Shown piece by piece: positions 44,091 to 56,176 of a DNA stretch of 64,000 bases. Origin of the DNA: Lingula anatina. Lineage: Eukaryota > Brachiopoda > Lingulata > Lingulida > Lingulidae. Every line of letters begins with the position of its first letter. The first letter of the stretch is position 1. Location: contig NW_019775430.1 in NCBI RefSeq assembly GCF_001039355.2, positions 169,473 through 233,472 of the forward strand, in the 5' to 3' direction. Made by a program: the position numbers and the translations under genes. The notes below the pieces were generated by a model that was not told the origin of the DNA, searched no databases, and was given only the letters and a program-made list of their open reading frames with translations.

Positions 44091-45870
44091 GACTGATATA
44101 CTTTCCTCTCAAAACTTTCAAAAATGACATTAATGTTGTCAGCAATATTATACAAGCTTAAGTTACAATGTATGTTTCAAAGAAGATATACAGAATCATT
44201 GCCAAACAAAGATATTTTGTTTAAGAGAAATTCTGAGTCAACTTCGAAAGTCTTTTTTGTTTTTCTTCTTAAGTCACATAAAATATGCATGCTGGCATCA
44301 ACCCAGACTGACTTCTTTATTCTATGTTGTTCAAGTGAATATTTAGAGAAGATGTCAAATACACATCGTGGATGTAGGTAGGATGGAAGTTAAAATAAAT
44401 TATTAAGTTAAATCAAACTCAGGCTGCCAAAAATAATGTCCAGTAAAGATTTCGTAGAAAAGGGTATATTTGAAGCCCAATTGAAACTAACACTGTAAAT
44501 ACTCATTCGTTGCAATGGGGGGGAAATTAATCAATCTGTAATTTACATCTGCTTGTCCACGCTACTGGGTTACAATGGGGGTACTTTTATGTGAAAGGGG
44601 ATGGATTTGTCTTATTATAAAAAATAGGTTTGTGTTTCCAATAACTGCTGTGTATTTTAAACTTTTTATTCCTTAGATGAAAATGATACTAAAACAGTGC
44701 TTATATCTGGGACAGACATCCCAGTTTGTTTTGTAGCTGTACTTTAAGGAAAAGAAACCTCTCAAAATACTTTTGTCATGTTTTTTTTTTCTTTAATTTT
44801 TTGTTTTTGTTTTTCTTCTAAAGTCACAAAAAATATGCATGCTGGCATCAACACAGATTGATTTCTTTATTCTATGCTGTTCAAGTAAATGCTAAGAGAA
44901 GATGTCAAATGCACACAGTGTATGCAGGTAGGATGGAAATTAACCATACCAGTGTTTTGTAGCTGTACTTTAAGGAAAAGAAGGCTCTCAGAATAGTATT
45001 GTCATTTTTTTTTTGTCATCTCAGGGATCATTTATAGGGATCTTTTCCTTATCTTAATTAATTTCTGCTGTACAAAATTCATGGCACATTACTGTTAGTT
45101 AAATGTATGTTTCAAAGAAGAAATGCAATGAATCATTGCCAAGGAGAGAGATTTTGTTGAAGAGAGATTCTGAGTCAATCTTCAGCTGTCTTTTTTTCTT
45201 TTTCTTTTTGTTTTTCTTCTAAAGTCACAAAAATATCCATGCTGGCATCAACACAGATTGATTTCTTTATTCCATGTTGTTCACTTGAATGTTAAGAGAG
45301 GGTGTCAAATACACACAGTGCATGCAGGTAGGATGGAAATTAAAATAAATGATCAAGTAAAATCAAACTCAGGCAACCAAGAATAATGTTTAGTAAAGAT
45401 TTCAGAGAAAAGGGTGCATTTGGAGCCCAATTAAAAATAATACTGTAATAACTCATACAAGCTTTTCAATCAGGTAAAATAGATACACCTACTGGACAGA
45501 CTGACATATTCCTCTTAAAACTAAATTATAGGACGAAATTAATGTTGTCAGCAATATTTATACAAGCTTAAGTTACAACATCTCCTTATAAGAAGATATA
45601 ACTCATAGTAATTGCAATGACATTATGCAAGCAAAGATATTTTGTCAATAAGAGAGTCTAAATCTTCAAAATAATTTCTATTTTGTTTTTTAGTTTTTTT
45701 TCTTAATCACAAAAATGTGCACACTGTAACAACAACATGAAATAAATTATCAAGTAAAATCAACCAGCCAAGAATAATGTCCAAAAATCTCAAAGAAAGA
45801 TTTCTGAAGTGAATTCAGAGACTAACTGTAGAGCCAAGTAATCATTAGTTGTCAAGTTAAAATTTTGATA
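44090..45870. repeat. Decayed tandem array, three to four units of 400-550 bp
   Basis: The segment gtttttcttctaaagtcacaaaaaatatgcatgctggcatcaac...gcaggtaggatggaaattaa recurs near 44260, 44810 and 45215, with a weak fourth near 45690. The partner segment acaagcttaagttacaa...agatattttgt recurs near 44150, 45110 (partial) and 45565. Units have lost different parts. Confidence 0.75.
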
Positions 45871-46094
45871 AGCATGCGTCTTGATGCTAAGCCAGATGGC
45901 CCAAGTTGCATAAATCTATAAAATCTGACGACTGCATAGAACTGTTGTCGAAGATTGATCGATAGTATGACAGTTGCTGTCACAGGTAGCAAGGAGCGGA
46001 ATGTTTCTTTTTCTTTTTTTGTTTCTCAAAATATTAAGAATATCAAAAGAACATATATTACAAGAAGCAATTCAAATGAAAATGCGTATTTCGA

Positions 46095-46350
46095 GCAAAT
46101 CTAATGTGTCGGAAAAGATTCTCCTTTGCCCTGATCACAATCAAGAGTGACTATCAAAACAGCTTAAGCGGATCAATAAGCAGTGCTTTGCCGATCGCTG
46201 TTTATGACAAAGGGATTGTGACAAATTCCCGTTTTATTGTTTCACCAGTCACGCTGATGCTGCTATTGTCCGCCCACCGAGTTTACCCATGCCAACGGTC
46301 CTTGGCAACGAAGGTGGGCCACAGACTAGGCCACCAGTGCCGATGAGTGC
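46095..46350. other. GC-richer island, no recognised product
   Basis: GC content is clearly higher than the neighbours. An 80-codon frame on + (46104-46346) and a short minus frame exist, but neither shows a known domain, signal peptide or codon pattern I trust. Could be an exon, promoter or foreign repeat. Confidence 0.3.
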
Positions 46351-46359
46351 GGCATCAAA

Positions 46360-47130
46360 ATCTTCAGAAAAAACATATTTTTGTCCAAAATGTGAAAAAT
46401 GTTATTCCATTAAACGTTAGATAGATATCTAACCAATAATTAGACATCAAAAACCCAAAATGATGATTTTTAGCCATATTTGGATACATCCACTTAAACT
46501 CTCTTGTGGGATTTTTTTTTTTATACATGCAGAGGCAAAATGTTGAAATAATAATTATTGGCCAATCGATTTTCCACTTATTGTGTTATCAGTGTTGCAT
46601 ATAAGCTGAAAAAAGTGAAAAAAAAAAACAGCATAACTATTATGAAAATGGTTCAATTATGCTGATTTTCAAACTTGCCTTGCGTATTAAGAATATTCAT
46701 CAGTTCTGTAATTTTCAAGCCAAAAGGTAAAACATTTTTTCAGATGCAGGTGACAGCTATATGTACAAACACATCTGTGTCTGTACATAAAAAGGGTGTG
46801 GGCCACTTAAAGTTAAGGTTAACCTTGGTGATGGAGGGAAAATAACTGAAATTTCAAAGAGAGCTCATTTTTCTATAAATTTCAGCTGTCTAATGCCCAA
46901 CAACTACCTTAAATTAAATCTTTACTAACCATCAGATTTTCTTCGAACATCAATGGACACTGTGTGTGGGCTTACATTTACATCTGGATTAAAACAAAAC
47001 ACGCTTCATTGCATGTTTCCTATGTGAAAGCAACAGCTGCCATTTTAACCACTTTGCTATTGCTTTGAATTAAACTTTTTCCAAGCCATCATAATAGGAA
47101 ATATGCACAGCTCCCTATGCCTGGCTGAGG
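46360..47130. other. Intergenic, nothing recognised
   Basis: AT-rich sequence between the giant gene and the plus-strand family. No inverted-repeat ends or coding seen. Confidence 0.45.
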
Positions 47131-47139
47131 TGACAATTA

Positions 47140-47470
47140 ACACTAATGGGCTTGATTTAATTGGTCTTAAAGTGCAATTTAAGATCACAAATAGTCTTAC
47201 ATGATCTTAAACCATAAGTAAGACCATTCTGGACTGACAGCCAATTAAGTTGTTCTGCAATTGTCTCCCCTCACACATTTTCCTGTGAGCCGAGGTATCC
47301 CCCATTGTGAGGGGAGGAAACTGCTTGATCACTTAAGTAGATCTTAGAACATTTTTGATCTTAAAAGCAGATTCAGTCCATTTTAAGTCTACTGCTGTAA
47401 TGACTAAGATCGTGTAAGATCACTTGTGATCTTACACTGTACTTTAAGACCAAATCCAGCGCACTAGTGT
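47140..47470. mobile_element. MITE family E, long inverted-repeat copy (331 bp)
   Basis: Arms of about 90 bp: ACACTAATGGGCTTGATTT...GGTCTTAAAG at left and, reversed, ACACTAGTGCGCTGGATTT..GGTCTTAAAG at right. The inner words match 33815-34116. It lies about 260 bp upstream of the copy 1 promoter. Confidence 0.8.
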
Positions 47471-47726
47471 AATCAAATGCAAATGTAGTCTAGTACACAC
47501 ATTGCAAATATACGGGGACAATAATTCAGAAGCTGTATACTATCATCAGGGAGTAAATGACTAGGGTCATTTCACATTCAGAGGGTGTTGTTTCTTTAAG
47601 CTGTAATTTGATTGGTGACTCTAAAGCAGTCATAACCAATGACATTCAATGTTCAAAGTTGTTAGAAAACATAAAGCAAGTTTTCCAAATTAGGGAAAAG
47701 GAACATCATGGGATTGATTTTGCTCA

Positions 47727-47734
47727 CATAAAAA
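47727..47734 (+). promoter_or_regulatory. TATA-like box of secreted PPC-like gene copy 1
   Basis: CATAAAAA followed by gCGCAATCTTT and aGTTTCATCA, aligned with TATAAAAACGCAATCTGTT..AGTTTCATCA of copies 2 and 3. It sits 119 bp before the ATG. The first T is replaced by C. Confidence 0.6.
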
Positions 47735-47845
47735 GCGCAATCTTTACAAAGTTTCATCAGATACATAGTTTGTTTCTGACTGACTAGCAATTTTCCAGAA
47801 AAGAAGCAGCTGCAGATTTCTATCCAAACTATCACCTCGATCAAG

Positions 47846-47906
47846 ATGAAGATGACCAGTCTGATGCTCCTTGGTGTTGTTTTGATGGTGGTGTCACTAT
47901 ATGGTG
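47846..47906 (+). CDS. Secreted EGF-like/PPC-like protein copy 1, exon 1
   Basis: ATG at 47846 gives MKMTSLMLLGVVLMVVSLYG, a signal peptide, then a phase-1 donor GTAAGT. With exons 49300-49491, 50376-50393 and 50810-51210 the protein is 223 residues. The family is not one I can name. Predicted to be secreted through the classical route. The same leader (LLxVVLxVVSLYG) starts copies 2 and 3. Confidence 0.88.
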
Positions 47907-48090
47907 GTAAGTGCTGAAGTCTTTTTATTTATTTCTGTATTGAAGGCATACTACAATCTAATTTTAGTAGGATAGGGTCTGGGAATGGTCCCAAAAGGGA
48001 CCGTGTTCCTGGCCAGACATACCCTTTATAAATTTGTCAGTGAGATTTCACACCTTTAAGTTAGTAGGTGATACCCTCCTGATATCAGAA

Positions 48091-48270
48091 GGTAGGCATA
48101 AGGAGCTTTTATTTGAGAATCAAGTTCTAAGGTTTAAAAAGGCTGAAACAGCAGGTAGGCATAAGGTGCTTTTATTTGAGCATCAAGTTCTAAGGTTTAA
48201 AAAGGCTGAAACAGAGGGTAGGCATAAGGTGCTTTTAGTTGAGAATCAAGTTCTAAGGTTAAAAAAATCA
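48091..48270 (+). repeat. Three tandem 63-bp units in intron 1 of copy 1
   Basis: Unit ggtaggcataaggtgctttt atttgagaatcaagttctaa ggtttaaaaaggctgaaaca, three copies with few differences. The frame is open across all three (91 codons) but this is intron. Confidence 0.9.
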
Positions 48271-49290
48271 AGTGGCTTTAATGTCTGTCACGCACACCGA
48301 AGCTGCTAGGGGGATAATTAACTTTAATGCACACTTAAACTAAATGCAATTTAGCAAGAATACCCTTGGAAATCATCGATCCTGCTAGTATGATAAGGTT
48401 ATGGGAATGGTCCCTTAGTAGCCGATCCAGTTCAGGGCAGCTGAGGAGTCAGCTGAGCGACTACATGAGCAGGCAAGAAATAACCTTTTATCAAACTGTA
48501 AATTGATAATAACTTGAAGGATGTTTTACATTTGGCCTAGTTATTAAATAGCTATTTGAAGATGAAAGACATTTATATTTTTAATTTTTTAACAATTAAG
48601 TTTGGCTAAAAACCACAGAAATATTCTGCAACAACTGCATATTCACCACCTTTTCCACACATACACCTGACATTTCCAGCAACAATTTTGGAGAGAGACA
48701 GAAGGCAGAGTAATTTAGCTTCCATGAAGTATAACCAATTAAATTAGTGAAGCTGGTTAAATGTCAATTTTGTGCACCCACTTAAATTTGCAGTGTACTA
48801 TAGAACTATTTATGAAGGATATGCCACGTAGCAAATGTCAAAATGTGCAGATAATGTGCAGTCTCCCCAGTGTTGCAGAACAGATAGTTGACCAAATTTT
48901 TTTCACATCAGAGAGGGACGAGACTGTCATTGAGTGAAAAAGTCGGAAATATGGCGTGCTCAGTCCCATGGGGGTTCAAAGTCAATGAAAATGTTAACCT
49001 GTGATAAAAAACTACACTACTCCAAGAAAAAATGAAATCCAATCAGGCTGGCTGTCAAACTCAAGCTGTACTTTTAGTCCTAAGTATCATTCTAGTAAGT
49101 TTGGAAATAAGAATGTAACATGAAAATTACTTTCCATGGTACATTTATGTTGCCAGTACCCCAAACAGGGTTTTTGTCATTTTTTGATGCAACATTACAA
49201 ACCCAGTATATTAATAATGAATAATACATACAATAATGAGAACTGAGCTACCTTGGTGAAAGTGTGAGTGCTTTTCTATAATTTGGATAT
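48271..49290. other. Intron 1 of copy 1, MITE D remnant then nothing
   Basis: 48280-48420 is a degraded MITE family D (gtctgtcacgcacaccgaagctgc...gggaatggtccc). The rest is unremarkable AT-rich intron. Confidence 0.5.
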
Positions 49291-49299
49291 TTTTTGCAG

Positions 49300-49491
49300 C
49301 CATTGGCATGAGTCCACCTGTGTGTGGGGATAATGCAAGATGCTGTAAGACGGAACCAAACAACAAAACTCACTGCAAGAATACCACCAATGAAAATGGG
49401 AAAGGCATGCCTTGTCCTAAACCTTGGTCATGTGTGTGTAATGAGGGATTTTCAGGCAACCCTTGCCTTCCAGATGGCTTTTGTAACACAG
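49300..49491 (+). CDS. Secreted EGF-like/PPC-like protein copy 1, exon 2
   Basis: Phase 1-1, acceptor TTTGCAG, donor GTGAGA. Encodes AIGMSPPVCGDNARCC, THCKNTTNENGKGMPC, WSCVCNEGFSGNPC. The Cys layout C-x5-CC...C...C-x-C-x7-C with CNEGFSG resembles a compact EGF module with extra Cys (10 Cys in all with CLPDGFC). Confidence 0.88.
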
Positions 49492-50375
49492 GTGAGAATC
49501 AAAATTAAAACTCAAACTCAATTAAACATTTGCAGAAATACATGTAGATACATGAGAATAAATAATGACGTCATTTGAAAAGTTACATAAAACATCAAAA
49601 GTTATAATACACATGCATGGATTTTGCATTAAATAGAAGTCTTTGTTTCTTACTTTAACTTTTTTTACAAAGAAACTTACATGTATAAAGGAGCCAATTG
49701 AAAGAGTAAATATTGTTCACTTCCAATTGTGAGATCATGGATAAATATTTCTGTAAATCATTCAAATTGAAAATTAGTGTCCCCATTGTCGCCGTTTCCA
49801 CTTGATTTTTACAAATTTACCCCCCCCCCCAGATTTCCCAAATTGCAGATTTATGTCTGAAGTCCATTGTAGGAAATAATCAGAAATGCAAACAAATACT
49901 GTAACTAGCTAGTAAAAATTAGCAGGAAATGATCAAACAAATGTTGTAATGCTAGGAATTTCTTAGACCAAATTTTGAAAAATATTGGGAAAAAGCTCAT
50001 TTAAATATTATGGCTATTTTTAAAGCAATTTTTAGAGTATTTCTGGTATCTGCAGCCATTTACTACAATGTTCACTTTTCTGGCATGCTAGGTAATTTCT
50101 GACTTTTTTTCTGACATTTTTTTATCAAACTTTATCAGACGCCTGATGAAATACCCATAATACTTTTGTCAACTGCAACAAACATTGCAGATTTTGGTCT
50201 GATGTACGTGTATGTGTATGTGTGTGTGTGTGTCAAATAAATTTTATAAAAATTAATAATTAAACAAATTGCATTTTACTTATTTATGTGTATTAGGTCC
50301 TTTTCAAAATATAACTTGCAGCACATCATTTTTCCTCTCTTTATATATTAAGTATTCTTTTTTTTTTTTCCATAG

Positions 50376-50393
50376 ATGCAGTCTCTGTATGCT
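50376..50393 (+). CDS. Copy 1 micro-exon 3 (18 bp)
   Basis: After a T-rich tract and CCATAG come 18 bp (ATGCAGTCTCTGTATGCT) and donor GTAAGT. Phase 1-1; adds DAVSVC. Supported by the matching 12-bp micro-exon GTGCAGTCTCCA with GTAAGT in copy 3. Confidence 0.75.
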
Positions 50394-50809
50394 GTAAGTA
50401 TACTTTCAGTCAGATTTTAACTGTAGACATCTGTTTAAAAGTTTTTGTCTTGGGTCAACTTTTTTGTTTTAAAGTTAAATTTGACTTTCAACTGAAAAAA
50501 AAAAAAAAAAACAGTCCAAGTTGTCAAGGGAGTAATATACAAAATTTTTTAAAGACCCCACCTGTTGTACTGTCAAATAAATTCCTATGAAAATTTCAAC
50601 ATTTTTCCCAAACACTTGCTAGTAAACAATGTAATCTTTTCAAACTTTATTGTAGAATTCCCAGAGAATCATTATTATTACAATATAAAATGATTTTCTT
50701 CTTAGTGGTTGTCTTATATACATATAATACTGATAAACTTAAGTTGAGTCTTTAATCCATCTTTGATGGTCACAGAAATAGATAAAATGTTTTTTTTTTT
50801 TTTTTACAG

Positions 50810-51210
50810 CTGACTTAATAGAGGTCCCCTGTGACGGCACCACCTATGTATTTACCCGTCAATACCTTTCTGGTGGCAATAGTAATTTTGTACCTACCCT
50901 CTTTTATTACATCAACTACCAAGGGGATAATCCAATCACGGTATCCACATGCAATCCAGCAACCAATTACGACACAAAATTAGCCATATTTGACTGTGAA
51001 GATCTATCTGAAGTGCAACTGCCATTTGCCAACCCCCAGAGCTGTGCTATTTCAAAGGACTTTGCAAATTTCTTCAATGATGATAACTGTCCCGGGTTTC
51101 GCTCCCAAATTGATATTGACCAAGGAGCGATAGATGATGGAACTTACCTGATTGGGGTGTCTGATTTTGGTTTGGCCCAAGGGACTTTTGAACTTTCTGT
51201 CACTTGTTAG
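50810..51210 (+). CDS. Copy 1 exon 4: PPC-like C-terminal domain and stop
   Basis: Acceptor TTTTTACAG, phase 1, stop TAG at 51208. About 130 residues: EVPCDGTTYVF, STCNPATNYDTKLAIFDC, NDDNCPGFRSQIDID, DGTYLIGVSDFG, GTFELSVTC. The order YDTxLxxF..C, DDNC..., G(T)YxIxV, GxFxLxVxC is that of pre-peptidase C-terminal (PPC)-like beta-sandwich domains, known in secreted proteins. The assignment is by motif only. Confidence 0.85.
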
Positions 51211-52245
51211 GGCTTTCACTGTACTTGGATGCATGAAGAGCTATAGTGACCAAATTGCAATGTTAAAATGAAGCCTTTAATGGTTTATTAAAAAATTTAG
51301 TGGAAAATAATGATCAAATTGTAATTAGATTTTACACAACACATAACTGTGATGAGACTTCGGTGGAAATTAACAACAGCAATTATGTCTTAAATATTAT
51401 ATTGATTCTCCATCACTAGATAGACTTAAAAGATTATTAGCCCATTGATCTTGCCTTATACATATTGACAATGCAAATCTGTTAATGAAGAATGTATTAC
51501 CATTAAATCTTGGTCATATGGTATGGTTTAGTAATTATATCAATAGCTCTGATAGCTAATCTAGCTATTACCTGGTCAATCAGTGAAAGTGAAATTGTAA
51601 AATCTCCTTTGAGTTTGACAAAAATAAAAACAGCCTTAACTATCAGGCCAAATATAATGCAATTACTTCGTTTGTTTGTCAGTGTCGTCTTTCATGATCC
51701 TTCTTCTTCTTGGGAGATATTAAAATGCCAGTTTTCAGTCTTTTGTCTTCAACTTAATCTCAGTAAGAAAATACCCCAAACAAACAACCCTTTTGTCAGA
51801 CTTTCTTTCTGTCCACAATATTGGTGAATCCAGGGCTTTGGTGGGAAGGGGGGGGGGGGGGCAGAGGCAAAATGATTAAACAAAAATAATTACTTGAGAA
51901 CAATTTTTGCAGTAATTCTACAGGGCAAATGGATGGAAAATTGATTGACTTTAATTGTCATTTTCACTTTATTATTATTTTTTTTGGGGGGGGGGTGAGG
52001 GAGGAGAGGGGGCGAGAAGGGGTTGATGATAATTCATTGAATTATATAAACTGAAAATGAGAGAGTCCTTAAGTATTGCAATGAAATGAATCCCCTATAA
52101 TTTTCAATTTAATATTGTTGTCAATCACCGCATTGGAAGCATGGAATCAATTTGCTGAGAAAATTAACAAATAGTGTCAAACAATGTGATTGACATAATA
52201 AATGCAAAAACGGAAAATTTTCTAAAATTATTTTTCTTAGCCCAA
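51211..52245. other. 3' flank of copy 1
   Basis: Contains the 3' UTR and intergenic DNA. A possible AATAAA lies near 51624. G-runs at 51848-51861 and 51985-51994. No other gene seen. Confidence 0.5.
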
Positions 52246-52248
52246 ACA

Positions 52249-52633
52249 TTAAACGTACATACGAACTGAGCATCAGTGGAGCGTGGATTCCCAGTAACAC
52301 CTGTAAACCACTTCTACTAGATTCTTATATGACTCAAATAAATTCGACATGCCAAGGGATAACCTGAATAGATCACTCGATCAGCCATAAAAGACCTTTA
52401 GACTGCTCCTTTCTTTAAAGTTTTGGTTGTAAATTTAACCTACTTCCGTGACCTACTTTCCTGCCCCATTGACATATAGCTTAGAATGCCAGCAGAAAAA
52501 TCTGTTCAAACATCATTTTCGGGTAAAATTAAACAATGCCTTTTGGTAATTCTCTTAGTTATACTACTTGAAACCATATGCTGGCATTTGGTTGGTTTTT
52601 GTGACAAAAAATTGACTTTGTATGCATCTTTAA
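52249..52633. mobile_element. MITE family B, inverted copy (385 bp)
   Basis: Reverse orientation of 36112-36490: starts TTAAACGTACATACGAA and ends gtatgcatctTTAA. Confidence 0.85.
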
Positions 52634-53429
52634 GAACACATGTAAATCACTTGCAACATTACTGTAATTTTTTTCTTTTGTTCATCATTCTGACAGTATC
52701 ATCCAGCAAGACTTCCACAGTTTTCAAATTTGTGAGTAGATTATTTATGCTGCAGCTTGATGCAAGTTCTTACGTGTGCTTCTAATTACAGCAATTATAA
52801 ATTAGAAAAGAAACATATCTGTTCTTTCTACTGTGACCTTCACCCGTTTAAACATCCAGCCATTTAAACTAGAAAGACGGACAAACTGGCAATTATACAG
52901 ATACTTAAGCAACAATATCCCTCTCCCAGTAAAAAAAAAACATTCAAAGGAATAAGCGAATCATGCTGATTTTTCAAAAGAAGCTGCATTATAAACATAC
53001 ATATAGCCACTCTGCAAATCTGAAGTGAAACAAAAATATTGTTTGGCATTATGGGGTATGTTACCAAAATAAAATAAAATAAATAAATAAATAAATTCAC
53101 ACAATAAAATTCAAATAAACAGCTATCAGAAAAATAATCTGATATGCAAAAACATTACTTTGGTAAAAACCATGCTGAAATTCGAAACAAAACATTTTCC
53201 ACCAATAATGTTACACAGTGTAATTAAAGTAAAATGTTTTTGTAGTTTAGACGGAGGTTTTGGACAGACAGTGGACAGACAGACAGTGATCAGAATATAT
53301 AGTACAAGATAGTACAAGGAACACTGCTTTCAATATTGCGCTTGATGTGCTCTACCAAATGCAACAAACTAGCTGAAAGGAGACCCCTGGAAGATCAATG
53401 AAGTTTATGAAGCACACACAATTTTTAAA
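52536..53429. repeat. Direct duplicate, copy 1
   Basis: Apparently identical to 53431-54324 over almost 900 bp and, from 52770, to 57355-58020. It ends at the single N at 53430. Confidence 0.9.
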
Positions 53430-53430
53430 N

Positions 53431-54340
53431 AACAATGCCTTTTGGTAATTCTCTTAGTTATACTACTTGAAACCATATGCTGGCATTTGGTTGGTTTTTG
53501 TGACAAAAAATTGACTTTGTATGCATCTTTAAGAACACATGTAAATCACTTGCAACATTACTGTAATTTTTTTCTTTTGTTCATCATTCTGACAGTATCA
53601 TCCAGCAAGACTTCCACAGTTTTCAAATTTGTGAGTAGATTATTTATGCTGCAGCTTGATGCAAGTTCTTACGTGTGCTTCTAATTACAGCAATTATAAA
53701 TTAGAAAAGAAACATATCTGTTCTTTCTACTGTGACCTTCACCCGTTTAAACATCCAGCCATTTAAACTAGAAAGACGGACAAACTGGCAATTATACAGA
53801 TACTTAAGCAACAATATCCCTCTCCCAGTAAAAAAAAAACATTCAAAGGAATAAGCGAATCATGCTGATTTTTCAAAAGAAGCTGCATTATAAACATACA
53901 TATAGCCACTCTGCAAATCTGAAGTGAAACAAAAATATTGTTTGGCATTATGGGGTATGTTACCAAAATAAAATAAAATAAATAAATAAATAAATTCACA
54001 CAATAAAATTCAAATAAACAGCTATCAGAAAAATAATCTGATATGCAAAAACATTACTTTGGTAAAAACCATGCTGAAATTCGAAACAAAACATTTTCCA
54101 CCAATAATGTTACACAGTGTAATTAAAGTAAAATGTTTTTGTAGTTTAGACGGAGGTTTTGGACAGACAGTGGACAGACAGACAGTGATCAGAATATATA
54201 GTACAAGATAGTACAAGGAACACTGCTTTCAATATTGCGCTTGATGTGCTCTACCAAATGCAACAAACTAGCTGAAAGGAGACCCCTGGAAGATCAATGA
54301 AGTTTATGAAGCACACACAATTTTTAAATAGAAAAAAAAA
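53431..54340. repeat. Direct duplicate, copy 2 (upstream of gene copy 2)
   Basis: Copy of 52536-53429. It leads on into the region upstream of gene copy 2. The third copy, 57355-58020, leads likewise into gene copy 3. Confidence 0.9.
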
Positions 54341-55050
54341 AAAAAACATTGTCCCATTTGACCTTGAAAAAAGTCTTTCAAATCCAAGGTCAGATGTGAA
54401 AACTCCACAAATAAATATATACATTGCTGCTGTATAAAAAGAGCATTTTTGGCCTATGTATACAGCTAGAGATGGAAGCTGACCAAACTCTTTGCATAAT
54501 GAAATGTTTAGCTTGTTACCTGTTTATTGGTAATAAGGTTATAATTTGCGCTGTTAACCAAAAATCAGGCTAAAATGACATTATACAAAAAACTGGTATC
54601 ATCATATAATGTTCATGGACAGGTTTTCAGAAAAAAAGCCCTGTCATTTTTTTTGATGATTTCACACACATTATATTAGCACTTTTTGCATTGCGACTCA
54701 GATACACGTACAAAAACTATTCAAATGCAATATGATCTAACACATCTCCCAAATATATGGGCAAAATAAGTCGCAGAATTGAGAAGAGTTACGCACTACT
54801 ACTACATTAATGAAATCATTCATTTCTATGAAGTTGATGGTGAAAAAATACAGTTGGAGTGAGAGGGAAGAGAAATGTATCAAAAAAGGTGACCAGGCAT
54901 TTAAGGTTTATTTTAAAGTTAATATCCAATGGGTTGCCTTCATACCACCATCATGAACCATGAGATTCAAAGTTCAAAATTCTTCCGAGAAACCAGTTTG
55001 CTAACTAAAGTATAATGAAATGTAATGGTATGTCTGTAATTGCTACATTG

Positions 55051-55058
55051 TATAAAAA
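55051..55058 (+). promoter_or_regulatory. TATA box of gene copy 2
   Basis: TATAAAAA followed by CGCAATCTGTTCCAAGTTTC, 105 bp before the ATG. The same block precedes copies 1 and 3. Confidence 0.7.
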
Positions 55059-55155
55059 CGCAATCTGTTCCAAGTTTCATCACATCCATAGTCATTCTCC
55101 GACTCGATCAGCAATTTGCCAGAAGCAGCAGCAAAACTATCAGTTGAACAGGGAG

Positions 55156-55198
55156 ATGCTCCTTTGTGTTGTTTTGATAGTGGTGTCACTATATGGTG
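55156..55198 (+). CDS. Secreted EGF-like/PPC-like protein copy 2, exon 1
   Basis: ATG gives MLLCVVLIVVSLYG and a phase-1 donor GTAAGT. Identical to copy 3 exon 1. The in-frame Met codons further upstream lie before the TATA box, so this ATG is preferred. Confidence 0.8.
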
Positions 55199-55326
55199 GT
55201 AAGTATTAGTCCTTTTTATTTATTTTTATATTGAAGGCAATTTGCTGTCTGGGTTAAACTTGATTAATGCATATGTGAAAGGCTGTGTCAGCTGTGTGAT
55301 GTTTGTGTGAAGTGTGTTCATCTCTT

Positions 55327-55513
55327 AGAGCACATTCAGGACAGTGGACTAATAGGGCCGGGATTCGAGTATGGTGACCCACTAAAAAGTTTGCTGTTTT
55401 ATTCCCAATTAGACACTTAATAGATTCCACAGGGGGATTACGGAACAAGCATTTGATTGGGTTGGCCATATTTGATCTGAGGATATGTTAGTCTGCTGTT
55501 CTGAATGTGCTCT
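55327..55513. mobile_element. MITE family C copy (187 bp)
   Basis: Terminal inverted repeats AGAGCACATTCAGGACAGTG / CTGCTGTTCTGAATGTGCTCT, core ggttggccatatttgatctg. In intron 1 of gene copy 2. Confidence 0.88.
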
Positions 55514-55987
55514 TAATCTCCATTTGTGTTCATAAAATGCTGTTTCTATATAAAATAGGCCTAATATAATTCCTAAGACTTATCTTGTTGGAGCAATTAA
55601 GATACTTAGATTTATGTGATGTACAGACATACATGCAGGTACATACAGTCAGCAGTATTGCTACCTTGAAATTCCACCCTTTATTGGAGGGAATGAAAAA
55701 GCAGGTGACAGTTATTTTAGTACTAGATAAAGTAGAGAATCACTCAAGACAACACAAAATACTCACTTCATATTTCCAAATGATGGGGTTGATAATTTGG
55801 CAGTCTGGGGTGACATACTATATGAATATATTTCCACAGGTATGTCCCCAATTACATGTCAGTTGCAAACTTTTTCAAGTATTTTTGTCTGTATGTTATC
55901 AATCATCACTTCTATGTGCCAAATCTAGCTGGTGGTACGTACCCAAAAAGCAGTGTCACCTCTCTAATTCTCTAGTTTATTTTGTAG

Positions 55988-56176
55988 CATTTGGCGCAAG
56001 TCCACCTGTGTGTGGGGATAATGAAAGATGCTGTATGACTGAAATCAAATGCATTCACTGCAAGTATACTACCAATGAAGATGGGGAAGCTGTACCTCAT
56101 TCAGAATCTTTCTCTTGTGTGTGTAATGAAGGATTTTCAGGCGACCATTGTGTCCCAGACAGCCTTCGTAACCAAA
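55988..56176 (+). CDS. Copy 2 exon 2 (gene incomplete beyond)
   Basis: Phase 1-1: AFGASPPVCGDNERCCMTE, CIHCKYTTNEDGEAVP, FSCVCNEGFSGDHC. Differs from copy 3 by one residue in this exon (D instead of G in NEDGE). Exons 3 and 4 are absent: the intron is interrupted at 56706 by a repeat and the contig ends at 57353. Probably the other haplotype of copy 3 rather than a separate broken gene. Confidence 0.8.

Noticed and set aside
48034..48309. 91-codon plus-strand frame with repeated KELLFENQVLRFKKAE peptide
   Set aside because: Produced by the three 63-bp tandem units (a multiple of three keeps it open) inside intron 1 of gene copy 1.
55156..56176. Gene copy 2 as an independent third gene
   Set aside because: Near-identity with copy 3 in exons, introns and MITE position, plus single-N joins, points to the alternative haplotype. 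Listed as a feature but not counted as a separate locus.
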